Assembly: GCF_049852125.1 (NCBI RefSeq)
Contig: NZ_CP187532.1
Coordinates: 434,001-498,000, forward strand
Direction of reading: 5' to 3'
Source of the DNA: Senimuribacter sp049852125
Lineage (GTDB): Bacteria > Bacillota > Clostridia > Peptostreptococcales > Anaerovoracaceae
DNA: 64,000 nucleotides
Shown here: positions 18,691 through 26,733 of the stretch, in pieces
How positions within the stretch are numbered: position 1 is the stretch's first letter
Layout of the letters: each line of letters opens with the position of its first letter
Program-made: the position numbers and the translations under genes
Notes under the pieces: generated by a model
Told to the model about the DNA's origin: nothing
The model's input: the letters and a program-made list of their open reading frames with translations, nothing else
The model's database searches: none

Positions 18691-19929
18691 ATGGCGATAT
18701 CTTCTGAAGAATTTAGCTACTTTAATAGGAATAAGGAAAAACTTTACAAGTTGTTGGTACATTGCAAATTGGACATTCCTTACTATAGCGATAAATTGGA
18801 TTTGCCGACTTTTGAAAATTTTTCATTTGATTTTTTTAGGCAACGAATACCTGTTTTAAGGAAGAATATTTTGCGTGCTGACTCTAGAATTCTTCTGGAC
18901 AAACATGTTAAAGATGAACAGCTATATACAGATGCTACTAGTGGAACTGAGGGGAAACCGATACTTTGCTATCGAAGCAAGGCTGAAGAATTTATATGTT
19001 CATCAACTCAATGGACATGTAGAAGAAACTTCGTAAGTGATTTAACACCAAAAGATCGCTTTGCTCACTTTTACGCTTTTAGAGATGGCAAAACTGGTAC
19101 TATTTCTAATAGGATTCTTTACCATGGCAATGAGATACTGTTACCGATTTTTGAGTTATCTGAGCAGCATCTCATGCATATATGGAACGAGATATTTTTA
19201 TTCAAACCAAGGTGGATCCATGGAACGGTATCAAATTTATATGGATTGGCAGTTGTTGTAAATAAATTTAAATTAAAAAGATACTCTTTTGACTTAATTG
19301 AATTGGTTGGCGAATATGTATCAGATTCGCAGAAAGAATACATAGAAAGGACTTTCGGCTCTCCGGTCGCAATTCAATATGGCAGTCGTGAATATTGGCC
19401 GATAGCTTACTCTACAAAAGATGGTAAGCTTGAGGTTAATTCCAATGTTTTTATTGAGACAATAAGTGGCCCTGACGGTGCAGATAATCGCCTACTGATT
19501 ACATTGTTGAAGAATGATGCTTGGCCGTTGATTAGATATGATATAGGAGATTGCGGCTTGCTACATTATGATAACGAGAAAATTTTTGTGAAGCTTCTAA
19601 AAGGCAGATCTGCAGAATTTATAAGCTTTAGCCAAGGAAAGATTTTTAATACAATTGTTTTTTCTAGTCTTATACGAAAAATATGTGGTGCATCATGCAA
19701 TAATGTTATTCGTCAGTATCAGGTCATAAAAGAAGATAATGATAGAATTTCTATCTTGCTTTGTACTAATCCTTTGGTTCAGAAGGAGGATATTTGTCAA
19801 CAAATAAAATTTGAGTTAAGTAAAATACTCGGTGAAGGAATACAAATTGAAGTGAAATTATGCGATTATATTCAGCCAGATAGCTTTACAGGTAAGACAA
19901 AAAATTTCATTGATAAGACGATAGTATAA
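18691..19929 (+). CDS. phenylacetate-CoA ligase (PaaK)-like adenylating enzyme
   Basis: 412 residues. The N-terminal segment (LLVHCKLDIPYYSDKL) and the TDATSGTEGKPILCYRS loop near residue 80 are typical of the PaaK/CapK branch of AMP-forming enzymes. IQYGSREYWPIAY and LIRYDIGDCG correspond to the later ATP- and acyl-binding motifs. It would adenylate an aromatic or other carboxylic acid and transfer it to CoA, a carrier thiol or an amine. ATG 18691 has GAAGGG upstream at a normal distance. It is the second activating enzyme of the cluster, so two different acids may be joined. Confidence 0.82.
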   Translation: MAISSEEFSYFNRNKEKLYKLLVHCKLDIPYYSDKLDLPTFENFSFDFFRQRIPVLRKNILRADSRILLDKHVKDEQLYTDATSGTEGKPILCYRSKAEEFICSSTQWTCRRNFVSDLTPKDRFAHFYAFRDGKTGTISNRILYHGNEILLPIFELSEQHLMHIWNEIFLFKPRWIHGTVSNLYGLAVVVNKFKLKRYSFDLIELVGEYVSDSQKEYIERTFGSPVAIQYGSREYWPIAYSTKDGKLEVNSNVFIETISGPDGADNRLLITLLKNDAWPLIRYDIGDCGLLHYDNEKIFVKLLKGRSAEFISFSQGKIFNTIVFSSLIRKICGASCNNVIRQYQVIKEDNDRISILLCTNPLVQKEDICQQIKFELSKILGEGIQIEVKLCDYIQPDSFTGKTKNFIDKTIV

Positions 19930-20046
19930 TTCGTAATATTATTCGTCCTGCTGATAAACAACTAATACAATTAGAAATATATCAATTAATAATTTAAATT
20001 TAAGTATAATCTATACTATGAGTTTTATAAACGAGGAGATATAAGA

Positions 20047-21150
20047 ATGAATAATGCTATAAAAAAGGCACAAAAAATTCAAACTAATAGGATTGGAGCG
20101 ACATGCTTCTTCGATGCCATTACATGTTCGTTAGAGTACCTTGATAGAATATATTGGGCTCTTGATTATGTAGATTACACTTTCTTGTTTAATAAAGAAA
20201 AAATTCTGTCATTTCATAATGTTAATGAATTGGACAGCCAAGTTTCACCAACAGATAAATACTATTTTTATATCAGCCCAAATTCTGCTTATTATGCTGA
20301 TTTATTATCCTACACCTCTGAACTGTATATTACTAACATTGGTAAAATGGTAGCTTGTTGCACAGATGGAAATGAAAATTTTTTCAATACATTAGAATCA
20401 TTGGATGAATCAAAATTACCGGTCATTTTAAAGGTTAATAATTTAGAATATAAGGAATTTTATGCGTACAACCATTTTACAATTCCACGGTCTGATAGTA
20501 AACACTTGATAAATATACTAGCGGTGTCAAAGAATAAAGATAAATTTTTTATATTTGACAGAGGGTTTGATTGCTTTGGTGAATGGATAGATCCTAGATT
20601 GCTTTTTAGGGGGGCAACCAGCAACTTTTTAGGAAAGTCAAACGAGTTCTGTTATATGTTTTTTCATAACACTCCTCCCAAACTCAATCAGCAGGAAATA
20701 AAGGCTAAACTGAAGTCTAGTATAATGAGAGCTATGCCTGATATTGTCGAAATAGATGGTACGCCATATAAAAATAACCATAGTGCGTTAGCATCATTTA
20801 AAAGAGATATGGAAGAAATTATAAATGTTCTCTATGCAAAGTATGGACACTACGCTGCTCCGCTTTTGGGCGAAGCAATATTATTACAGGTAGATGGAAG
20901 CATGGGAATATCAAACTTGTATGAGGAAATAAATAAGATATTACAACTTGACTCTCTCCCAGAGGTTATATATGCAATTAAATTATACTGGGAAGAATGG
21001 CATAAATTCGAACAGAGACTAAAATATATTACCTATAAAAATGAAAATATATTTGAATATATAAATGTATTTGAAAACAGAATAGAAAAAATGATGGATT
21101 TAGATAATAGAATCATGTATGGATTGAACAAAGTCATTGATGAAATCTAG
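20047..21150 (+). CDS. BtrH-like papain-fold acyltransferase
   Basis: 367 residues. The N-terminal half looks like the BtrH N-terminal domain: Cys20 in GATCFFDAI is the candidate nucleophile, and a His in SKHLINILAVSKNKDKFFIFD followed by FDRGFDCFG fits the rest of a cysteine-peptidase-like active site. BtrH in butirosin biosynthesis transfers an acyl group from a free-standing carrier protein to an amine. Here the same job, releasing the product from the 13802 carrier protein, is a reasonable inference. The C-terminal half is helical with no known motif. RBS GAGGAGAT before ATG 20047; 117 bases separate it from the previous gene. Confidence 0.7.
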   Translation: MNNAIKKAQKIQTNRIGATCFFDAITCSLEYLDRIYWALDYVDYTFLFNKEKILSFHNVNELDSQVSPTDKYYFYISPNSAYYADLLSYTSELYITNIGKMVACCTDGNENFFNTLESLDESKLPVILKVNNLEYKEFYAYNHFTIPRSDSKHLINILAVSKNKDKFFIFDRGFDCFGEWIDPRLLFRGATSNFLGKSNEFCYMFFHNTPPKLNQQEIKAKLKSSIMRAMPDIVEIDGTPYKNNHSALASFKRDMEEIINVLYAKYGHYAAPLLGEAILLQVDGSMGISNLYEEINKILQLDSLPEVIYAIKLYWEEWHKFEQRLKYITYKNENIFEYINVFENRIEKMMDLDNRIMYGLNKVIDEI

Positions 21151-21240
21151 CAATGTAAATATTATTATTTCATATTTGAAAATCAACCGGTAATCTAAAG
21201 TTTTGTGTTAAGATAAAAAATGATAAAATTTCGGGATAGA

Positions 21241-21370
21241 GGTTTGACCTTTGTGTGTGGGGGGGTCTAAACTTAGTGGGGGTTTTAGCTGGGAAAACAG
21301 GTATAGAATCAAGCTGAATCATATAGGTTTCACTCTATACCTTTTCTTTTGCAGACCCATTTTTAATGTA
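21241..21370 (+). repeat. right copy of the roughly 125-bp repeat flanking the cluster
   Basis: Same orientation as 9626-9748, with the same hairpin (21301-21346). It marks the right edge of the AT-rich cluster. The remaining non-coding sequence from 21371 to 21563 shows nothing I can identify. Confidence 0.75.
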
Positions 21371-21622
21371 GAAGTGCTGTATGTGATTAGAATGGTAGTC
21401 TAAATTATCGTGTGGGTGGCAAACTGAGAAATCAAGAGCACTTCAAGCTGAAATGGCAGTCTGAGGTGATCTTCTTGATTTTATCAAATATAAATTGTAA
21501 GATTAACAATAATAGTAACATCTTTTTATTTATAAATTACGCAAGTTCGAGGACAATATAAAAGGAGCTGTCGTGATGAACCGCTCCCCGTCAAGTAGAT
21601 AGTGAAAAAAATATAAATTTTT

Positions 21623-21656
21623 CTGCCATTAGCTGTAAGGCTAGTGGCATTTTTTA
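21623..21656 (+). terminator. terminator-like hairpin inside the left end of the IS
   Basis: TGCCATTAGC...GGCTAGTGGCA followed by TTTTTTA on the plus strand; it overlaps the stop codon of orfB and would block read-through from the cluster. Confidence 0.6.
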
Positions 21657-22524
21657 TGCCGCCAGCAGATAATTTCTGTGTTTTTCCATTGGTGTTATAA
21701 CTCCAAGGTTCCGCTGCAAGCGTTTATTGTTATAGTAATCCATATAATCTTCAATCATTTCCACAACAGCTTCTCGGCTTGTAAAACGCTTTCCGTAATA
21801 CCGTTCCCTTTTCAGTATCCCCCAGAAGCCTTCCATCGGACCGTTATCAATACATTTTGCCACCCTTGACATGCTCTGTTTCATTCCTGCGGCTTCAAGT
21901 TTTGAATGGAAGATCCGGCAGGTGTATTGAAATCCTCTGTCACTGTGAAATAGCGGGTGGGCATCCGGATTCGCTCCCACAGCATTGTCAAAAGTATCAA
22001 ACACCAAAGCGTTGTTGTTTGAATCTCCTATGATGTATGATACGCTACGCCTGTCGTATAAGTCCAGAATCGCACTTAGGTACACCTTGTGTTTCTGTGT
22101 TCCCGTATAGTAATGAAATTCTGTTACATCCGTGAGCCATTTTTCATTTGGCATTTCGGCAGTAAATTCTCGGTTCAATAAATTTTCTGCTATATACTGT
22201 GGATTCTTAGCATGACACGCACATCCATTGTTTGCGTATTTTATGGTACCGTTCTAGTTCGTCCCTGATCCGTCGGTATCCTTTATCCGGGGAAGCGGTG
22301 TGGATTTTTTCAATTTCCTCCACAATCTTCCTGTTTTCTATCTTATGTGCCGGTATTTCCCTGTTCATCCATTTGTAATACGCAGCACGCGATATGCCGC
22401 CGAATCCACAAAGCAGCTGGACAGGATATCCATGTGCCTCATGTTCTTCCTTTATTTCCTGATATATGGCTTCGTGCCGTATCAGGCTCAGCCCCGCCTC
22501 CTCTCTATCTCGTCTAATTTTTTT
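21654..22524 (-). pseudogene. IS3-family transposase OrfB (DDE integrase), broken
   Basis: The C-terminal 174 residues (22178 to 21654) carry the rve-type catalytic core: WLTDVTEF (first Asp), LFHSDRGFQYT (second Asp) and DNGPMEGFWGILKRE (Glu). The N-terminal part is in another frame (IRHEAIYQEIKEEHEAHGYP, then PDKGYRRIRDELERY). Between ELERY and TIKYANNGC, near 22241-22252, about 20 expected residues are missing and the frame changes, which is an inactivating deletion. A -1 shift at 22518-22524 would have fused it to OrfA. Confidence 0.85.
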
Positions 22525-23164
22525 AAGAAAGATACCTCCATCTCTGCCCGTTCTTTTTCCGCCCTGAGCAGTTTATTTTCAGCACGCAGCCGTTCCAGTT
22601 CTGACATTTCACTTTCCGTTCTTCGCCTGCCGCGCTTATCTTGAAGCCCCTCCACGCCGCATTGTTCGTATTTTAACGTATAGCTGCGCGCCTGCTGATA
22701 CGATATGTTGTATTCTTCTGCTGTTTTCGCATAGTTATGCCCGTGTGTGATGCAGTATCCCGCTATTTCAACACGTTCGTCAAACGATGTCTTTCTTCCT
22801 TTGGTCATGATGGATGCGCCTCCTGTTCCGGAAGATTTTAACTCCCCATGACCATTATACACCTGAATCCATTTTTGCAGCTTACCTTTTGAGCGGATTC
22901 CATACCTTCTGCAGATATCTTCCTGTGACCCTTTTCCGGCCAGATAATCGTGGACGGCACACTCCTTTAGCTCTTTGGAATACCGTTTGTTCTTCTTTTG
23001 AAAAAAATTTCACTTCCCATGCTCTGATAGTTGAATATCCATTGCTGTACGGATGTCTTGCTGATCTGAAACTGGCTGGCAATTCCACCTTGGGATATTT
23101 TACCATCAAGATATTTCTGGACAGCCAGTATCTTGTCCTCCGGACTAATGCCATTTCTGGACAT
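22488..23164 (-). pseudogene. IS3-family transposase OrfA, frameshifted
   Basis: Starts at 23164 with a helix-turn-helix segment (LDGKISQGGIASQFQISKTS). The frame is lost in an A/T homopolymer near 22998-23005. The remainder continues in another frame with a second helix-turn-helix (GKGSQEDICRRYGI, then YAKTAEEYNISYQQ) and a leucine-zipper-like end (RLRAENKLLRAEKERAEMEV). One added base would restore the whole protein. Confidence 0.8.
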
Positions 23165-23283
23165 AATATATGCTCCCTTCTAAGTAACAAGTTTTTATTA
23201 TTTCTCTTGTCTACCTAGAAGGGAGCATATCAGTTGACTTAAAAGTTGACTGTGCGACAGCCCCTTGTCATGTCTAAGTGGGA

Positions 23284-23500
23284 GAGAATCGAACTCTAGT
23301 CGTCAACGCCAGCCAGCTGAAGCTGGGGCGTTTTGACATGAGACCTGCCAGAGATTTGCAGTGCAAATCTGGCTAGGGCTTCAAGAGCGTGACCGTGAAG
23401 GGAGCAGGTTCAGTGAACCTGGGAGTAAGTCACGGTCCGAGTCGACCGAAAGGGGAGGCGAAGGACGGCGGGTTGCGAAGCGAGCCGTGTAATTCTCCTC
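23284..23500 (+). ncRNA. structured RNA-like element of multiple nested hairpins
   Basis: About 215 bases without an ORF but with consecutive strong stems: GTCAACGCC...GGCGTTTTGAC enclosing CCAGCTGAAGCTGG (23302-23337); CCTGCCAGAGATTTGCA...TGCAAATCTGGCTAGG (23344-23377); ACCGTGA...TCACGGT enclosing CAGGTTCAGTGAACCTG (23392-23436); ACGGC...GCCGT (23465-23488). Outer GAGAAT/ATTCTC could close the whole. GC content is far above the neighbouring island. The pattern suggests a functional RNA; a HEARO/omega-RNA (IscB-associated) is one candidate, but no IscB gene is present. Strand is chosen from the GNRA-like and GAA loops and is uncertain. Confidence 0.6.
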
Positions 23501-23510
23501 ATCTCCACCA
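23492..23510 (+). repeat. right copy of the att-like repeat
   Basis: ATTCTCCTCATCTCCACCA, identical to 9265-9283. With that copy it brackets about 14.2 kb holding the cluster and the IS element. Confidence 0.7.
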
Positions 23511-23561
23511 TTGCATGGGAGCTGTTTAATTTATTATAAAGGCGTTAGGAGAACGTGATTT

Positions 23562-23624
23562 ATGAAAAATACAGATAAAGAAGCGGAGGGAATCTCTAAA
23601 CAGGTATCAAAAAGATTTGGCTAA
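23562..23624 (+). CDS. 20-residue ORF with good RBS, uncertain
   Basis: Preceded by TTAGGAGAACGTGATTT and encoding a charged peptide (KNTDKEAEGISKQVSKRFG). It could be the surviving start of a disrupted gene at the island boundary. Confidence 0.25.
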   Translation: MKNTDKEAEGISKQVSKRFG

Positions 23625-23696
23625 AGTATATTTGAGAGGACTTAGTGAAAACGAATAATTTTGATATAACTCACCATTGAGCATAGTGATGCTGTG

Positions 23697-23725
23697 TTGT
23701 AATTCATATCATATTTTGGTATAAT
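23697..23725 (+). promoter_or_regulatory. sigma-A-type promoter
   Basis: TTGTAA (23697-23702), 17 bp, TATAAT (23720-23725), upstream of the 23760 gene. Confidence 0.65.
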
Positions 23726-23759
23726 AAATTATATGTAGATTAGATAAGGAGATAGCCTC

Positions 23760-24656
23760 ATGAAGAATATGAACAAACATGGTTCGACTAAGGGTAGATA
23801 TGCGTTAATAGCGCTCTTAGCTATATTCTTTTTATTCTTGATTAGTATTTTTGCCTATCAATCATTAACCGAGAAGCCACAGGTTTCTGAATGTGAGCAG
23901 CTAATGCCGGCGGACAGTCCCCTGATGCTGCCTAATGAACGTGGTGAGGCTAATCTGCCAGCAGAAGAACTTGATTTCCAGCAAAAGGAGCGTATTGCCT
24001 ATGGAAAATACGGCTTCCGCAAGGAGCTTAAGGTAGAAAAAACGACTATTGTCAGTCAAGAGGTTTCTGAAGATTCGGCGTTAAAGGATGTATATTTTGG
24101 GATTTACCATGACTCAAATTTGGTAGACCCGGTTGCCGAAATCAGTATGGGAAAGGTATTAAAAAATGTCCATGCCTCAGAGGTAGGTGAGCCAGAACCA
24201 TACCCCGATGTGTTGCCCTTTATCGATGCAGTACTAGAACCCGGCGCTTACTATTTGGCGGTCTATAGTATACGTTCACAAGAGGACTGCATCGCAATCT
24301 ACGAAAGCAGGCAAGCTGCGGTAGCTACAGAGCTAGAACTTACGGAAGATCAATGGGGCCTTTTCTTTTCCACAGGCCCTGAACAAAAAACATATTTCAA
24401 AATCAACGTGCCCGCTGCCGGAAACATTTACGTCGATAGAGATTTCTGGCGAGTCACCTATGACATTCAATTATGCGATGCCGATAAGAAGCCTATCAAA
24501 ACGGCTACCTTAGAACCACCTGGAAAAGAACAAGGCCATCAAAAGGCAAAACTGTCCATCCCTGCTTCGGGAGTATACTATCTGCAGGTTTCATATGACG
24601 CCCCACCTTCCGCTTATGCAAACGAAATTCGATATACTTTCAACGCTAGCCAATAA
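23760..24656 (+). CDS. membrane-anchored extracytoplasmic protein, unknown function
   Basis: 298 residues: a basic N-terminus, one transmembrane helix (about residues 15-35, ALIALLAIFFLFLISIFAY) and a long extracellular part of beta-type segments. The last 120 residues (YYLAVYSIRSQ, YFKINVPAAGNIYVDRDF, GVYYLQVSYDAPP) look like a carbohydrate-binding or pre-peptidase-type beta sandwich. RBS AAGGAGAT. It precedes an ABC exporter pair, and a second membrane-anchored beta protein follows that pair, so the four may work together. I recognise no family with certainty. Confidence 0.6.
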   Translation: MKNMNKHGSTKGRYALIALLAIFFLFLISIFAYQSLTEKPQVSECEQLMPADSPLMLPNERGEANLPAEELDFQQKERIAYGKYGFRKELKVEKTTIVSQEVSEDSALKDVYFGIYHDSNLVDPVAEISMGKVLKNVHASEVGEPEPYPDVLPFIDAVLEPGAYYLAVYSIRSQEDCIAIYESRQAAVATELELTEDQWGLFFSTGPEQKTYFKINVPAAGNIYVDRDFWRVTYDIQLCDADKKPIKTATLEPPGKEQGHQKAKLSIPASGVYYLQVSYDAPPSAYANEIRYTFNASQ

Positions 24657-24837
24657 CGGTAGAAAGAAAAACAACCATTTTTTGGTTCTGTTTTACTTTG
24701 CTGTTGTTCCTTTATAAATTGGATGAAACAAGATAAAAGGAGATTCTATTGGTTAAAACCTGAAATGAATGCAACGTAATTTATTGATTTGTCATACTAT
24801 ATGCATTGAAAATCAGAAGTCTAATGAAAAAAAGAGA

Positions 24838-24888
24838 GGACTACTTTTGTGGTATGGTTTTTGCAAAGTAGTCTTTTAAAGCTTTTTT
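24838..24888 (+). promoter_or_regulatory. possible attenuator ahead of the ABC pair
   Basis: GACTACTTT (24839-24847) pairs with AAAGTAGTC (24865-24873), followed by T-rich sequence. A second AAAGTAGT at 24907-24914, beside the RBS of the 24931 gene, could pair with the same 5' strand, giving two alternative folds. Confidence 0.4.
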
Positions 24889-24930
24889 GTTGTATTAAGC
24901 AGCGTCAAAGTAGTACATGAGGAGGAAAGG

Positions 24931-26733
24931 ATGAAGGATTCTTCTATGCGAAATCTATATCGCTGGATCGCCCGTCTGGTATTTTCCATCGACAAAAGGA
25001 CCGTCGCCTTTTGGCTGACCCTAAACGGATTGTTATGTATCCTGCCTGCCATAGCCCTTCTGTTGAATAAGCAGATACTGGCGGTGATCGCAGGGTTTTT
25101 GGATACGGGAACGGGCACATTTTCGGATGTGCTGCCGTATATTATTTTTTATGGAACGGTGCTGACCGTAAGTGGATTGTCAGCTAGAATCAACAGTGGA
25201 TTTCTGTACTTTCGCATGTATGATTCCTATTATCTGGGGCTGCAGGAACTTTTGATGGATTTCTTTCAGAAAATGCCCATGGAACTGCTGTTTCAAAAAG
25301 AAATCAACGATGAATACAACGCGGTGATTCGACGGGCAGGCGCGCTGACGGACGTCACCAGCGCAGCGTGTGAACTTTTAGGAAAGGGCTTTGGAATTTT
25401 GGCCCTTTTGATTACGGCGGCAAGCGTTTCGCCCATCATATCTGTATTAATTCTGTGCTACATGGCAATGATACTCTATCTCAACCACCGTATGACGAAA
25501 AAGCTGGAGGAGTTTGAGCGAAAGTACGATCCCGCGTGGCGCAGAATCAGAGACCTCAAGCTGATTCCCATGGAACCCAACGTAGCCAAGGAACTCAGGG
25601 TCTATGGAACCCAGAAGCGAATGCTGGATCAGTTTGACAAATACTATGATGAGGTAGAGCAGGCGGAGCTCCTCTATAACAAGAGCGTGGGAAAAGCAGG
25701 CATAGGAAGCAATGTGCTGCTGTATGTGTTTATGGGCGTGATTCTGCTCGTTTGCCTGCAAGGTATTTTTAAGGGAACGATTAGCGTGGAAGAATTTATC
25801 ATGCTGTTTACTCTTTGCGGAAGCCTGGGCAGCTATGTGACGGTGATTTCAGAGGCCTCCATCCGTATGCACAGGGGAATTTTCGCCTTGAAACGGCAAA
25901 AGGCTTTTATGGATATGGTAGACGGGGAACTGGCGGCAAGAGAGAAAGGCGGCGTTTCTACAAAAGAGCCTGCGGCGCGGGAGATTGCCATTGCAGCGGA
26001 GCATGTATCCTTTGCATATCAGAACGACAAAGTGGTACTGCACGACATCTGCTTAGAAATCCCAAAAGGGCAGATCGTGGCGCTGGTTGGAGAAAACGGC
26101 AGCGGCAAGTCCACATTGGTACAGGTTTTGATGGGTGTTTATCCGCCCACCAGCGGACGCGTTTACCATGCGGGCTCCATCGGTACATTTTTTCAGGATT
26201 TTTATCTGTTACATAAAACGGTCAGAGAAAATGTTGGAATGGGCGATATCGCACACATAGACAACCGACAGATGGTGCAGGAAGCCATCGGAAAAGGCGG
26301 CGCTGAGAAGCTGGTGGAAAGACTGCCGAAACAGATGGACACGCTGCTTCGCAGGGAGGTGTATCCCGACGGCGTGGAATTGTCCGGCGGAGAGCGGCAG
26401 AAAATCGGAATCGCGAGAGCCTGCATGGGAACCCATGAGATTTTGATTTTGGACGAGCCTGCCTCGGCGCTGGACCCGATTGCGGAGCTGGAGCAATTTC
26501 GGCAGATTCAAGAAAATCTGGAGGGCAATACGGCGATTCTCATCAGCCATCGAATCGGCTTTGCCCAGCTGGCAGACCGGATTCTTGTGTTAGATAAAGG
26601 CAGAATTGCAGAGGACGGAACCCATGAGACGCTGATCAGGCAAAAGGGATTATATGCAGCCATGTACAAGCAGCAGGCTGCATGGTATCAGAAAGAAGAT
26701 CATCAGGAGGAGCGCAATCAGGATGGAGCATAA
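24931..26733 (+). CDS. ABC transporter half-transporter (membrane plus ATPase)
   Basis: 600 residues: exporter-type membrane domain (about 1-340) and an ATPase domain with Walker A GENGSGKST (about 388), signature LSGGERQK (about 486), Walker B ILILDEPASALDP and H-loop ISHR. RBS GGAGGAAAGG. It overlaps the next half-transporter by 11 bases. GC-rich compared with the island exporters and not closely similar to them. The Q-loop is present as FFQDFYLLH. Substrate unknown; the flanking membrane-anchored proteins may be partners. Confidence 0.92.
   Translation: MKDSSMRNLYRWIARLVFSIDKRTVAFWLTLNGLLCILPAIALLLNKQILAVIAGFLDTGTGTFSDVLPYIIFYGTVLTVSGLSARINSGFLYFRMYDSYYLGLQELLMDFFQKMPMELLFQKEINDEYNAVIRRAGALTDVTSAACELLGKGFGILALLITAASVSPIISVLILCYMAMILYLNHRMTKKLEEFERKYDPAWRRIRDLKLIPMEPNVAKELRVYGTQKRMLDQFDKYYDEVEQAELLYNKSVGKAGIGSNVLLYVFMGVILLVCLQGIFKGTISVEEFIMLFTLCGSLGSYVTVISEASIRMHRGIFALKRQKAFMDMVDGELAAREKGGVSTKEPAAREIAIAAEHVSFAYQNDKVVLHDICLEIPKGQIVALVGENGSGKSTLVQVLMGVYPPTSGRVYHAGSIGTFFQDFYLLHKTVRENVGMGDIAHIDNRQMVQEAIGKGGAEKLVERLPKQMDTLLRREVYPDGVELSGGERQKIGIARACMGTHEILILDEPASALDPIAELEQFRQIQENLEGNTAILISHRIGFAQLADRILVLDKGRIAEDGTHETLIRQKGLYAAMYKQQAAWYQKEDHQEERNQDGA

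Larger units (their letters stand above)
21564..23264 (-). mobile_element. decayed IS3-family insertion sequence
   Basis: About 1.7 kb with short terminal inverted repeats (GGAGCTGTCG at 21564-21573, CGACAGCCCC at 23255-23264) and minus-strand orfA and orfB. A canonical A AAA AAA slip site lies between them (T7 at 22518-22524 on the plus strand). OrfA has a one-base frameshift and orfB has an internal deletion, so it is inactive. No clear target duplication is visible. Confidence 0.85.

Noticed and set aside
10356..21150. Lanthipeptide, lasso or thiopeptide classification of the cluster
   Set aside because: No LanB/C/M, lasso cyclase, YcaO or C39 peptidase is encoded; the ACP and ligases point to carrier-protein chemistry.
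22300..23218. Plus-strand frames across the IS element
   Set aside because: Antisense to transposase orfA and orfB.
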